This document shows positions 34,034 to 42,831 of a stretch of 64,000 nucleotides of DNA, piece by piece. The notes beneath the pieces were generated by a model, which did not search any database, was not told where the DNA came from, and was given only the letters and a program-made list of their open reading frames with translations. Position numbers and translations under genes: made by a program. Source of the stretch: Vibrio salinus (GTDB lineage: Bacteria; Pseudomonadota; Gammaproteobacteria; Enterobacterales; Vibrionaceae); the NCBI RefSeq assembly GCF_021272385.1, contig NZ_JAJSDZ010000010.1, forward strand, positions 1,302,001 to 1,366,000, in the 5' to 3' direction. Positions within the stretch are counted from its first letter, which is position 1. Each line of letters starts with the position of its first letter.

Positions 34034-35692
34034 ATGAACATGAAAACTTCCTTTCTGCCTTTGCTTAATGACTATTATCAACGAATGACAAAACAAGCAC
34101 AGGCAAAATCCACCCCCCTTCTTGCCGATGGAATCGACGTTCATAACGGACGCCCGGTCTACTGGGCTTACCCGGATGGTTCCCGGGCACCAATGAGTAA
34201 CTTTGCCAGCCAACAAAACTTTATGCGGGGTCTGGTTGCATTAAGTGAGATTACCGGTAATGCACACTACCGCGAACAGGCGCATCAACTGACCCAGTAT
34301 TTCCTTGAACATTATTCCGACCCTAAAAGCGGATTGTTCCACTGGGGAGGACACCGTTTCATTAACCGGGACACCGGAGACATTGAAGGGCCGGCAGGGA
34401 AAGCCTGTGTCCATGAACTCAAACATCACTTCCCTTTTTACGATCTTCTCCATCAGGTATCCCCGGAAAAAACGACCAAATACCTGCAGGGATTCTGGGC
34501 AGCCCATGTGTCCGACTGGCATAAACTGGACCTGAGTAGACATGGTGAATATGGCCAACCTTTCCCTGACCGGATATTCCACCAGTTTGAACCTCATCAG
34601 GTTGTTGATCCCTCGCTCTGGCCGGATCTACCGGAAACCGTCGGTCTGACCTTTGTCAATGCCTCAACGGACTTAATTTATGCCGCATGTCACTACTACA
34701 AATACACCGGAGATAGCGATGCCAGCAAATGGGCAAAACACTTGTACCATCAGTTTGTTCTGGCCCGGAATCCGGAAACGTTAATGCCGGTGTATCAGTT
34801 CTCTTCGCCAAAACAAAGAGAACCGGAGCCGGAAGATGACCGGATTACGTTCTCCTGGTTCGGTGACCGGGCCCGGCGTCAGTTCGGAAAAGAATTTGGC
34901 GCGATAGCCCGGGAAGCCAATGTCTTATTCAGAGACAACTGGCCGGTCATCATTGATAATCCTCTGGCCATGCTAGAGTGCGCCGATCTTCTGCAGGATG
35001 ACGAACTGACCGACTGGGTCATTGACGGGATCAATGCCTATTTCAGATACGCCTGGGATGAGTCAACCAACGAAATAATCCCCATGTGGAATAACGGACA
35101 GGACATGACCGGCTATGTGTTCCAGAGAGACGGTTATTATGGCGACAAAGGGACGACACTCAAACGTCAGCCAACCGATCCGGCTTGCCTGCTCACACTG
35201 GTACGCGCCGGTATCCGAAGTGACAATGCTGACTTAAGAACGCTCACGGCCAAAATGTTCGCCAGCTTCAAATTAGGTCGGCTCAACGCTCAAACACTGC
35301 ATCCAACCGAAGTCGCGCAAGAAACCGATATCGCGTCACCTTATCTGGTCTTTTCATTGCTGGAATTAGAACAGCTGACTGGCGACCACCGCCTCTATGA
35401 GCTGGCCGAAAACGTCGGCGAAAACCTGATAAGAGAGCACTATTTTGACGGTTATTTCCTGCCATCCGTGAAACATCGCTTTGCCCGTCTGGATGATCCG
35501 ACACCTTATGCATTAATTGCCCTGGAAGCCGCCCGAAAAGGATGTTATCAGCAAATTCCCGTGGCAATTTCAACGGGTGGATATTTGCACGGAGAGCAAA
35601 AAATCGACGGAGAAATAAAAATTGTTTACGACCTGGATGTCATATACCAGCAAACAATCGAAGAACCAACGCCACTACCCTGTGGCCAATAA
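34034..35692 (+). CDS. pelW: Cytoplasmic pectate disaccharide-lyase PelW-like (PL2)
   Basis: A lyase of about 552 residues. It has no signal peptide and shows an alpha-toroid-like helical pattern (NFASQQNFMRGLVALSEITGNAHYREQAHQL). The stretch SGLFHWGGHRFINRDTGDIEGP and AGKACVHELKHHFPFYDLL, and the region DPACLLTLVRAGIRSDNADLR, suit family 2 pectate lyases such as Dickeya PelW and the Yersinia PL2A enzyme. These cut imported oligogalacturonides into disaccharides. The frame is open from 33983, but GGAG before ATG 34034 (and ATG 34040) favours the later start. The position after togMNAB is as in pectinolytic enterobacteria. Confidence 0.82.
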   Translation: MNMKTSFLPLLNDYYQRMTKQAQAKSTPLLADGIDVHNGRPVYWAYPDGSRAPMSNFASQQNFMRGLVALSEITGNAHYREQAHQLTQYFLEHYSDPKSGLFHWGGHRFINRDTGDIEGPAGKACVHELKHHFPFYDLLHQVSPEKTTKYLQGFWAAHVSDWHKLDLSRHGEYGQPFPDRIFHQFEPHQVVDPSLWPDLPETVGLTFVNASTDLIYAACHYYKYTGDSDASKWAKHLYHQFVLARNPETLMPVYQFSSPKQREPEPEDDRITFSWFGDRARRQFGKEFGAIAREANVLFRDNWPVIIDNPLAMLECADLLQDDELTDWVIDGINAYFRYAWDESTNEIIPMWNNGQDMTGYVFQRDGYYGDKGTTLKRQPTDPACLLTLVRAGIRSDNADLRTLTAKMFASFKLGRLNAQTLHPTEVAQETDIASPYLVFSLLELEQLTGDHRLYELAENVGENLIREHYFDGYFLPSVKHRFARLDDPTPYALIALEAARKGCYQQIPVAISTGGYLHGEQKIDGEIKIVYDLDVIYQQTIEEPTPLPCGQ

Positions 35693-35708
35693 CAAAAGGA
35701 ACTCAAAC

Positions 35709-37211
35709 GTGCCTGCCGAGCAAGCAAACGAACCGGACTCTTTATCCATAGATAATCCTATGCCACCACCACCGGAGCCCAAACAAACGAAACGGCTTAT
35801 CCGGCACCGTCATAAAGTCCTGCTTTCGCAGGACGTTGCGCCTTTCGCCTGGCCAATCGCCATCGAACTGACCTGCGTCGTTCTGATGAGCATAGCCAGC
35901 ACGATTCTGGTCAGCCGTATCGGCAAAGCGGATACGGCTGCCGTTGGCGTCAGCGACAGTCTCACCTTCATTGTCATTTCATTTCTCACCGCCATTGCGC
36001 TTGGTGGTTCAGTGTTCATCGCTCAGTTATACGCTAAGCATGATCGTGAAAACTGTATCCGGGGAGCAGCGCATGCCATTAACTTGAATCTGGTTTTCAG
36101 CCTAGTCGCCTGGATAATCGTGCAGTGTTTTGCAGGCCCCATTCTGTCAGTTGTCGCTTATGGAGCAGAAGCAGAAGTCATACGGCTCACCCAAATGTAT
36201 TTACAAACCATCGCGTTCAGCTTCCCGGCACTGGCAATACTTTTTGCCGGAAGTGGCGTCTTACGGGCGGTTGGAAATTCCCGTCTGCCGGCCATCAGTA
36301 ATATTCTGATGAACGTTCTCAACATTCTGATCAGCTACCCGCTGATTTACGGACTGAGTGAATGGGGAATCGGAACATGGCAGGGATTCGGACTACTGGG
36401 AGCAGGCATCGGTATTACACTGGCCCGCTGGATTGGTGCACTGATGATTCTGGTTTGCCTGATGAAAAACCGAACCTTCAGTGTCCCTCTACGGGCCTTC
36501 TTTCAGCCATTTCGGAAAAACATATTGAACGATATTCTTGGTGTCGGTATCCCTGCCAGCATCGAATCGATGATGTTTAACTTCGGTAAACTGCTGACAC
36601 AAGTTATGGTCGCCGGGATGGGTACCGTCGCAATGGCCGGTAACTACATCACTTTTTCTATTATTCTGCTGCTGAATATTCCCGGAAATACCCTCTCTAT
36701 GGCCTCCACCGTTATCATCGGTAAACGCCTGGGTCAGGACAGACCCAAAACCGCAGCGCAGGAAATGCGGCTCATCTTCTGGGTCGCGACGATTTTACTG
36801 ATTCTCTTAGGGGTTGTCAGTGTCCCACTGGCAGAATGGATTGCCCGGGGATATACCAGCGATCCCGAGGTCATCGATGTGGTCGTTAATCTGTTGTACC
36901 TTAATGCCATCATGCTGCCGGTCTGGGCCGCTTCCTTTGTCTTACCGTCGGCCTTTAAAGGGGCCAGAGACGTCAAATACACCATGTACTCTGCCATTAT
37001 CAGTATGTGGGGTTGCCGTGTCGTACTCGGTTACATACTCGGCATTGTATTGGATTTAGGCGTCTACGGCGTCTGGCTCGGAATGTTTGCAGACTGGTGG
37101 TTACGCGGTAGCCTGTATTTCTTGCGAATGCTAAACCAACGATGGCTAACCAAGTACCAACAGCGCAAAGCAGAAACTATTGTGGTTACAAGCGTTCGAC
37201 GAACCAAATAA
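35709..37211 (+). CDS. MATE-family multidrug/metabolite exporter
   Basis: A 500-residue inner-membrane exporter with twelve apparent membrane segments. A polar N-terminus (to about residue 45) precedes SQDVAPFAWPIAIELTCVVLMSIASTILVSRIG, typical of MATE proteins. The two halves repeat, with GVGIPASIESMMFNFGKLL opening the second. MATE exporters use Na+ or H+ gradients. A GTG at 35709 with AAGGA eight bases before it is a better start than codons inside pelW. The gene begins 17 bases after pelW, so it is probably in its transcript. The substrate is unknown. Confidence 0.85.
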   Translation: MPAEQANEPDSLSIDNPMPPPPEPKQTKRLIRHRHKVLLSQDVAPFAWPIAIELTCVVLMSIASTILVSRIGKADTAAVGVSDSLTFIVISFLTAIALGGSVFIAQLYAKHDRENCIRGAAHAINLNLVFSLVAWIIVQCFAGPILSVVAYGAEAEVIRLTQMYLQTIAFSFPALAILFAGSGVLRAVGNSRLPAISNILMNVLNILISYPLIYGLSEWGIGTWQGFGLLGAGIGITLARWIGALMILVCLMKNRTFSVPLRAFFQPFRKNILNDILGVGIPASIESMMFNFGKLLTQVMVAGMGTVAMAGNYITFSIILLLNIPGNTLSMASTVIIGKRLGQDRPKTAAQEMRLIFWVATILLILLGVVSVPLAEWIARGYTSDPEVIDVVVNLLYLNAIMLPVWAASFVLPSAFKGARDVKYTMYSAIISMWGCRVVLGYILGIVLDLGVYGVWLGMFADWWLRGSLYFLRMLNQRWLTKYQQRKAETIVVTSVRRTK

Positions 37212-37339
37212 ATACCGTTGACTGGCAGTTCCCTTCTGTTCAAACTAACCGATTTATTTTACTACTTAACAGCAACTTTACTTCAGTAGCATACCGGGTC
37301 AGAATTCTGTTGTATTTATTACGCCACTTTGCTCATAAA

Positions 37340-37409
37340 CAATCAAATTTTTTGTATAACGTAAAATCAATATACCGGACTCAAAACGGTATTAAAATCA
37401 CATTTTTAT
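37340..37409. repeat. Intergenic element, copy B (see 21981-22050)
   Basis: Second copy of the ~70-base element. TTTTGTATAAC at 37350-37360 and AAAACGGTATTAAAATCACA at 37383-37402 keep the same spacing as in copy A. No gene starts within 300 bases on the strand that copy A would serve. Confidence 0.55.
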
Positions 37410-37570
37410 ACGAAAAACTGGCTTTGGAGTCTAACAATATCAAGACACAAATTTTAAAAAATATAACTTGACTCAACATTTCGAGTTTAATTTTTTTAAT
37501 AAAACTGAAATATACACTCAAGCACAGCCATTGTATTTATTAGCTTTGAGTCGAATAATCGGCAGCAAAC

Positions 37571-37613
37571 TTATCAAGTTATCCCAAACTTTATCCACTA
37601 TTTCTGTGGATAA
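37571..37613. other. Cluster of DnaA-box-like nonamers
   Basis: TTATCAAGT (37571), TTATCCCAA (37579) and TTATCCACT (37591) on the plus strand are followed by a perfect box TTATCCACA on the minus strand (37605-37613). The last two form a hairpin with arms TTTATCCAC and GTGGATAAA. Only one matches the consensus fully. Confidence 0.4.
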
Positions 37614-37653
37614 ATTGCAACTTTAGTCTATGTTCAATTAATTTGTCTGTTGA

Positions 37654-37704
37654 GCAAATCTTTAAGATTTGCGGACCTATTGAACATCAACTTTGTTCAA
37701 TAGG
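37654..37704 (-). terminator. Two hairpins at the end of ybbP
   Basis: On the minus strand CCTATTGAACA and TGTTCAATAGG pair around a 7-base loop and include the ybbP stop codon. GCAAATCTT and AAGATTTGC pair just beyond. No clear U-run follows, so termination is uncertain. Confidence 0.45.
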
Positions 37705-40099
37705 GCTTCACCAGTGATTTTGAACTCCGCAGGACAAGAATCATTAGAGTTACGACCGTCATAACGGGCATAACAAATAACATAGCCCAATGCATAGAAG
37801 AATCGATATTGAGTATGTATTCACTGAGGATACGAATCAAAATTTCAGCACTAAAATACGCTACAATACTCGCAATACAGCCCATCAAGCCAAATTCGTA
37901 TAATAATGTCTGAAAAATTCGGTTCTTACTTGCACCTAATGTTCTGTATATTTGTACTTCATTTTTCCTTGAGTCGATACTCAACAGCAGAACCGTTACT
38001 ACCAGTAAAAAACCCGCTAACACGGCAATACCTGACAATAAAGAAATTGCCCACACCACTTTACTTAGTAAATTCTGAATTTTTTCCGTCAGGATTCTTA
38101 AATCAATCACACTAACAGTTGGAAAAGATCTTGATATCTGATTCAATTGGCTATCATGTTGAGGTAACAGACGATAGCTCACCAACCAGGAAGAAGAAAA
38201 CTTCCTCATGACATCCGGAGTAAAAATGAAATAAAAGTTTGGCTTCATTGAACGCCATTCAACCCGGCGGATTGAATTAATCGTCGCAGAAAACGAAACA
38301 CTGTTTGCCACAAATGTTAATATATCTCCGACCTTAAGTTTCAATTCGTCAGCAACCCTGGACTCAACGGAAACCCCATTTTTATGACTCCATGTCCCAT
38401 CAACAATGTCATTATAGGTTGGTAAAGTGTCAGCCCAGGTAAAGTTGATTTCCCGTCTTAATGAATCACTCTGATCAGTACCCCCGGCATGATCAACAAT
38501 ATTTTCATTATTCACCCTGGTAATCCGGCCTCTCAATATCGGATACATTTGCGAAATATCCGTCGCAATGTTACCGATTTCCTGACTATAACGAGCTCTT
38601 TCCTTATCTGAGATATTAAATGCAAATACGTTGGGACCATTCACAGGAAGAACAGAACGCCAATCCGAAAATAAGTCATGTTTGGCCATCCAGATCACCG
38701 CCATAAGCATCAAAGACAACCCAAGAACACCAAGCTGTAAACCTGTTACTATTCTTGTACGGCTCATCCTCATTAGTGCCAACTTAATAGCCGGGTAAGT
38801 GATAAACCGCTTCGTAATAAAAATAATCAAAAGTGACAGACAGGAAAGCACAAAAAACAAAACGGCAATGCCGCCCAGCATAAACCAGACAATCAGGTTC
38901 CCTCTGAACAAAAAAAACAGACTGAATAAAGGAATAATGATCAAAATAAAGGTCATTATATGGCCGGTGAAACTGTCCTTCATAGAATCAGTCCGCCATA
39001 AACGCCTGATGGGAATCCCGACAGAAGAGAAAACAACCAGTAAACAAAACGTAACGGCAATAGCATAAGGCTCGCCAGTCAGTGGCGAAATAACGGCAGG
39101 TAACAGAGGCCTGAGCGGGATTCTCAGAACATACTCTAATCCGATACCTAGAATAAGCCCTGCAGTAATAGCAACACTTAAAAGAAGCCCCAACTGAATC
39201 AGTAACCAACGGATTATCCATTTACGTGTCGCGCCCATACATCTGAGCGCATCAATCACCGGTTTTCGGCTGTTAACATACGACTGAGCCGTTACCACCA
39301 GTGTCGCCGAGGCCATCAACACAATGATCACAACAATCATTGACACATACTGGCGAGTTTTCTCAAAAATCTGGGATGCCCGGCTCTCTTCGCCGGTATC
39401 ACGCCATTTGTCACCACTTTTAAGAGGAATCTGAGATTTCAGAGCGGCCTGTTTTTCTTCAGGGGCATTGATATACACGGAATATCTGACCCGACTACCC
39501 GGCTGAATCGCACCGGTTTTCGCTAAGTCACTCTGATGAATATACACCGTCGGCATCTGGCGGAAAGGGTTAAAGTTAATCCCCGGCTCTTCTTTAATTT
39601 CCCCGGTCACCCTGGCATCAAGATCTCCAATCGAAACCAAATCACCAATATGCGTTTGCAATTCACTCATTAGCCCTTTATCAAGCCAGACCGTTCCGGG
39701 ATAAACGTGATGGGCATCCCCGGCGCCCCCTTCCAGTTGTAACTGCCCTCTCAGCGGATAATTGCTCTGTACGGCCTTTACCGTCACCATTTTCATGGCG
39801 TTACGACCAAATAACATGGTGTAAAAGCGGGTCATCTGTGACGTGTCACTTTTATCCTCACTATGGATGTCCAAAAGAGACGCCGGAGGCGGATTGGCGG
39901 ATTCAAATACCATATCGGCTAAAAGAGCATCTTTACCCTGTTTATCGATAGCCTGAGACATTCTTTCAGACAAAGCAAAAAGAGAAAACACGCTGGCAAC
40001 AATCAGGATGATAGCCAGAACGACAGGCCAGAAATGCCCCCGCATTAATTCCCGGAAACTCCAGGAAAAGTAAAACCGCCATGGAAACCGCTCAGCCAT
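37697..40099 (-). CDS. ybbP: ABC transporter permease YbbP (FtsX/MacB-like)
   Basis: An 800-residue membrane protein. An N-terminal helix (FWPVVLAIILIVASVFSLFAL) precedes a large periplasmic domain, three helices, a long central part with further helices, a second periplasmic domain and three C-terminal helices. This doubled FtsX pattern is that of YbbP. It is thought to work with YbbA on lipid-linked or envelope molecules; the substrate is not established. Its ATG overlaps the end of ybbA by eight bases. Its stop codon lies in a hairpin. Confidence 0.85.
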   Translation of the reverse strand: MAERFPWRFYFSWSFRELMRGHFWPVVLAIILIVASVFSLFALSERMSQAIDKQGKDALLADMVFESANPPPASLLDIHSEDKSDTSQMTRFYTMLFGRNAMKMVTVKAVQSNYPLRGQLQLEGGAGDAHHVYPGTVWLDKGLMSELQTHIGDLVSIGDLDARVTGEIKEEPGINFNPFRQMPTVYIHQSDLAKTGAIQPGSRVRYSVYINAPEEKQAALKSQIPLKSGDKWRDTGEESRASQIFEKTRQYVSMIVVIIVLMASATLVVTAQSYVNSRKPVIDALRCMGATRKWIIRWLLIQLGLLLSVAITAGLILGIGLEYVLRIPLRPLLPAVISPLTGEPYAIAVTFCLLVVFSSVGIPIRRLWRTDSMKDSFTGHIMTFILIIIPLFSLFFLFRGNLIVWFMLGGIAVLFFVLSCLSLLIIFITKRFITYPAIKLALMRMSRTRIVTGLQLGVLGLSLMLMAVIWMAKHDLFSDWRSVLPVNGPNVFAFNISDKERARYSQEIGNIATDISQMYPILRGRITRVNNENIVDHAGGTDQSDSLRREINFTWADTLPTYNDIVDGTWSHKNGVSVESRVADELKLKVGDILTFVANSVSFSATINSIRRVEWRSMKPNFYFIFTPDVMRKFSSSWLVSYRLLPQHDSQLNQISRSFPTVSVIDLRILTEKIQNLLSKVVWAISLLSGIAVLAGFLLVVTVLLLSIDSRKNEVQIYRTLGASKNRIFQTLLYEFGLMGCIASIVAYFSAEILIRILSEYILNIDSSMHWAMLFVMPVMTVVTLMILVLRSSKSLVKPY

Positions 40100-40778
40100 C
40101 GGTGCCTACCTCTTTAATGGTTCCATCACTCATAATGAACCGACGTCTGCACCGATCTGCTAATTGAGGGTCATGAGTAACAATTACCAGAGTTGTATCA
40201 TGCTTATCATTCAACTCAAACAACATCTCAATGACTTGTTTAGCCGTCGATTGATCTAAATTTCCGGTTGGCTCATCTGCAAATAATACCTGTGGATTAA
40301 TCATAAATGCTCTGGCAATCGCCACCCGTTGCTGCTCACCACCTGACAATTCAGAAGGCATATGCTGGCAACGATGCCCTAATCCCACAGCATCAAGCAA
40401 CGCTTTTGCCTTCACCCAGTTTTCCTTTTTACCCTGAAGAAGAAATGGTAACGTCACATTCTCAATCGCATTCAATGTTGATACCAACATAAAATTTTGA
40501 AAAATGAATCCAATCTTCCGGCTTCTTAACTCTGCCTTTTGCTCATCGGTCAGCGCATTCAGGTTCTCAGACAAAAGTTCAATGTTTCCGGACGATGGCG
40601 AATCCAGTCCAGCCAGTAATGACATCAAAGTTGACTTGCCGGCTCCTGAGCTTCCAAGAATAGCTACTGTTTCACCGGAGAAAATATTCATATTCACGCT
40701 TTCCAAAATTGTCAGCGTATGTTGTTTTGTCGATACAACCTTAGATATATTAGAAGCAGAGATAACTGGAGTACTCAT
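40092..40778 (-). CDS. ybbA: ABC transporter ATPase YbbA
   Basis: A 228-residue ATPase of the LolD/MacB class. Walker A is GSSGAGKST, the signature is ELSGGEQQRVAIARA, Walker B is VLFADEPTGNLD and the switch is VIVTHDPQLAD. The frame is open 67 codons further, but those codons lie inside the divergent tesA gene, and the family start MSTPVISASNISKVV at 40778 is clear. AAGGAAAG lies about ten bases upstream. It pairs with YbbP. Confidence 0.9.
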   Translation of the reverse strand: MSTPVISASNISKVVSTKQHTLTILESVNMNIFSGETVAILGSSGAGKSTLMSLLAGLDSPSSGNIELLSENLNALTDEQKAELRSRKIGFIFQNFMLVSTLNAIENVTLPFLLQGKKENWVKAKALLDAVGLGHRCQHMPSELSGGEQQRVAIARAFMINPQVLFADEPTGNLDQSTAKQVIEMLFELNDKHDTTLVIVTHDPQLADRCRRRFIMSDGTIKEVGTDG

Positions 40779-40779
40779 A

Positions 40780-41391
40780 ATGCGTTTACTTTCCTTAGTT
40801 TTTTTACTGTTTTTTTCAACATCAGGAATATCAAAAACCCTGCTGATTCTGGGTGACAGCCTCAGTGCCGGATACCAGATGCCAATTTCTAAAGCCTGGC
40901 CATCATTACTTAATAATGACTTACTACAGCAGGGATACAATATTAATATTGTAAATGGAAGTATCTCAGGAGATACCACCTCATCTGCAATTAACCGGCT
41001 GCCACAACTTTTGTCTGAGAATGCGCCGGACTATGTCCTGATAGAGCTTGGAGCTAATGATGGTCTTCAGGGATTCCCCCTCGACATTACAAAACAAAAC
41101 CTGATTTCTATGATCAAAAAAATACGGCTGGAAGGCGCGTTCCCGATACTGATGCAAATTCGTATCCCTCCGAATTATGGCAAACGTTACAGCGATGCTT
41201 TTCGTAATATCTACCCGGGTCTTGCACAGCAGTTAAACGTCCCCTTAATTCCCTTTTTTATGGAAAAAGTCGTCACGAAACCCGAGTGGATGAGAGATGA
41301 TGGCTTACATCCCAACGAACAGGCCCAACCATGGATTGCCAGCCAGATAGCCCAAGATATCGTGCCTCATATTTCACTCGAACCCAACTAA
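40780..41391 (+). CDS. tesA: Periplasmic acyl-CoA thioesterase I / lysophospholipase TesA
   Basis: A 203-residue SGNH hydrolase. The signal peptide MRLLSLVFLLFFSTSGISK is followed by LLILGDSLSAGY (block I with the nucleophile Ser), VNGSISGDTTSSA (Gly block), ELGANDGLQGF (Asn block) and DDGLHPNEQAQPWIA (Asp and His). It would cleave thioesters, lysophospholipids and small esters in the periplasm. GGAG nine bases upstream lies inside ybbA. Its ATG is one base from the divergent ybbA ATG. The tesA-ybbA-ybbP grouping is conserved in enteric bacteria. Confidence 0.92.
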   Translation: MRLLSLVFLLFFSTSGISKTLLILGDSLSAGYQMPISKAWPSLLNNDLLQQGYNINIVNGSISGDTTSSAINRLPQLLSENAPDYVLIELGANDGLQGFPLDITKQNLISMIKKIRLEGAFPILMQIRIPPNYGKRYSDAFRNIYPGLAQQLNVPLIPFFMEKVVTKPEWMRDDGLHPNEQAQPWIASQIAQDIVPHISLEPN

Positions 41392-41486
41392 TAGCATATT
41401 CTGGATATTTTAATGGCTTAGCTCAATAAATTACATGTTAAGTTAAGATATGGTTAACATGTTTGAACAAAATAGGAACTGACTAC

Positions 41487-42638
41487 ATGCCTATAAAACC
41501 TCAGATTCACAACAACACGGTTAAGCATGCCCACCCCCTTGGCTGTAAGAAGAGAATTGAAAAGCAGATCCAACGGGTAAAACAGGCCACAATTCATTGC
41601 AATAAACGACTTCGGGTTCTTATTCTGGGCAGCTCCAGTGGTATTGGATTAGCGTCAAGAATCGCCTTAACATTCGGAGAAGCAAACGCCGACACGATCG
41701 GAGTATCACTGGACACTAATCCCACTCCACACAGTGAAGCTAACGCCGGATATTACAACAACCAATGGTTCAAACATTTTGCTGAAATTGATGGTCATAC
41801 TGCCGTCAATATTCAAGGAGACGTATTTTCTCCTCAAACTAAAATTGAGGTTATAGAAGCCATTGAAACCTACTTTGAAGGCGAAGTCGATCTTATTGTT
41901 TACAGCATCGCCAGCACAAAACGCCGGAAACCGAATTCAAAAGAGTTTTGGCATGCTGTAATTAAGCCAATGAATACCCCTCTTCATACTAATATTATCG
42001 ATTTCAGTGATGACAGTATGTCTGAGGTAGAAATACCACCGGCAACAGACGATGAAATTTTGTCGACAAAAAAAGTGATGGGAGGAGAAGACTGGGCTTC
42101 CTGGGTAGAAACGCTGATCAATTCGGAATCTATCTCGAATGGTTGTCGAACTCTGGCGTTTTCTTATATAGGCCCGGAATTAACTAACCCAATTTATCTC
42201 GAAGGGACGCTTGGGCACGCCAAAGTCGATCTTCACCAAACCAGCCACAGTTTAAACATGGAGCTGGCCAATTTTGGAGGCTCGGCACATGCAGTCGTCT
42301 GTAAAACTCTGGTCACACGAGCCAGCGTCGTCATTCCGGGACTACTCCCTTATTTAACTTGTTTAGAAAGTGTTCTGGACAGTCAGAATCGAAATGAAGA
42401 TGCTTTATCACAAATGATGCACTTATTTTATGAAAAATTATCTGATCCAGATAATATTCAAACCGATAGTGAACGCCTGATTAGGCTGGATGAAACAGAG
42501 CTATCCTCAGACATTCAGTTAGCAGTAACTGAAAAACTTAAAAAATTTACGCCAGAAAAATTATCATCTGATTTATCATACCAATCGGTAAAAAAACAAT
42601 TTTTACAGCTCAATGGGTATAATAATGATGAAGAATAA
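41487..42638 (+). CDS. fabV: FabV-like trans-2-enoyl reductase
   Basis: A 383-residue single-chain reductase of the FabV/TER family, which reduces enoyl-ACP or enoyl-CoA with NADH. The nucleotide motif is VLILGSSSGIGLASRIALTFG. The family active site Tyr-x8-Lys is present in NPIYLEGTLGHAKVDL. VMGGEDWASWVETL and SYIGPELTNPIY are also typical. The N-terminus (IKPQIHNNTVKHAHPLGCKKRI) and the last 100 residues differ clearly from V. cholerae FabV as I remember it, so it may be a second, divergent copy. The frame is open from a TTG at 41463, but AGGA nine bases before ATG 41487 supports that start. Confidence 0.83.
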   Translation: MPIKPQIHNNTVKHAHPLGCKKRIEKQIQRVKQATIHCNKRLRVLILGSSSGIGLASRIALTFGEANADTIGVSLDTNPTPHSEANAGYYNNQWFKHFAEIDGHTAVNIQGDVFSPQTKIEVIEAIETYFEGEVDLIVYSIASTKRRKPNSKEFWHAVIKPMNTPLHTNIIDFSDDSMSEVEIPPATDDEILSTKKVMGGEDWASWVETLINSESISNGCRTLAFSYIGPELTNPIYLEGTLGHAKVDLHQTSHSLNMELANFGGSAHAVVCKTLVTRASVVIPGLLPYLTCLESVLDSQNRNEDALSQMMHLFYEKLSDPDNIQTDSERLIRLDETELSSDIQLAVTEKLKKFTPEKLSSDLSYQSVKKQFLQLNGYNNDEE

Positions 42639-42653
42639 ACACTAACGAATGGT

Positions 42654-42686
42654 TAAGGGCAACAGAAAGTTGACCAGTTGCCCTTA
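42654..42686 (+). terminator. Hairpin after fabV
   Basis: TAAGGGCAAC and GTTGCCCTTA pair around a 13-base loop, 16 bases past the stop codon. The U-run is weak (ATAATTCTC). Confidence 0.6.
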
Positions 42687-42831
42687 TAATTCTCAAAGAA
42701 AAGACAAAATTCATTTCGTAACACCTATTCAACATTTCACTTTTGTGGTTTTATAAGTATCGAAATGCTTTCGTATAACGCCTAATTTAGCGTTTTAGTT
42801 AAGTCCAAGATTCATGCGGGAATAAAGTGTT

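Larger units (their letters stand above)
37212..37696. other. Spacer between convergent MATE and ybbP genes
   Basis: About 485 bases without a credible gene. It contains copy B of the intergenic element (37340-37409), a run of DnaA-box-like sequences (37571-37613) and two hairpins at the ybbP end (37654-37704). Confidence 0.6.

Noticed and set aside
37142..37471. Plus-strand frame of 109 codons after the MATE gene
   Set aside because: It begins inside the MATE gene in another frame, has no ribosome site, and covers the repeated intergenic element.
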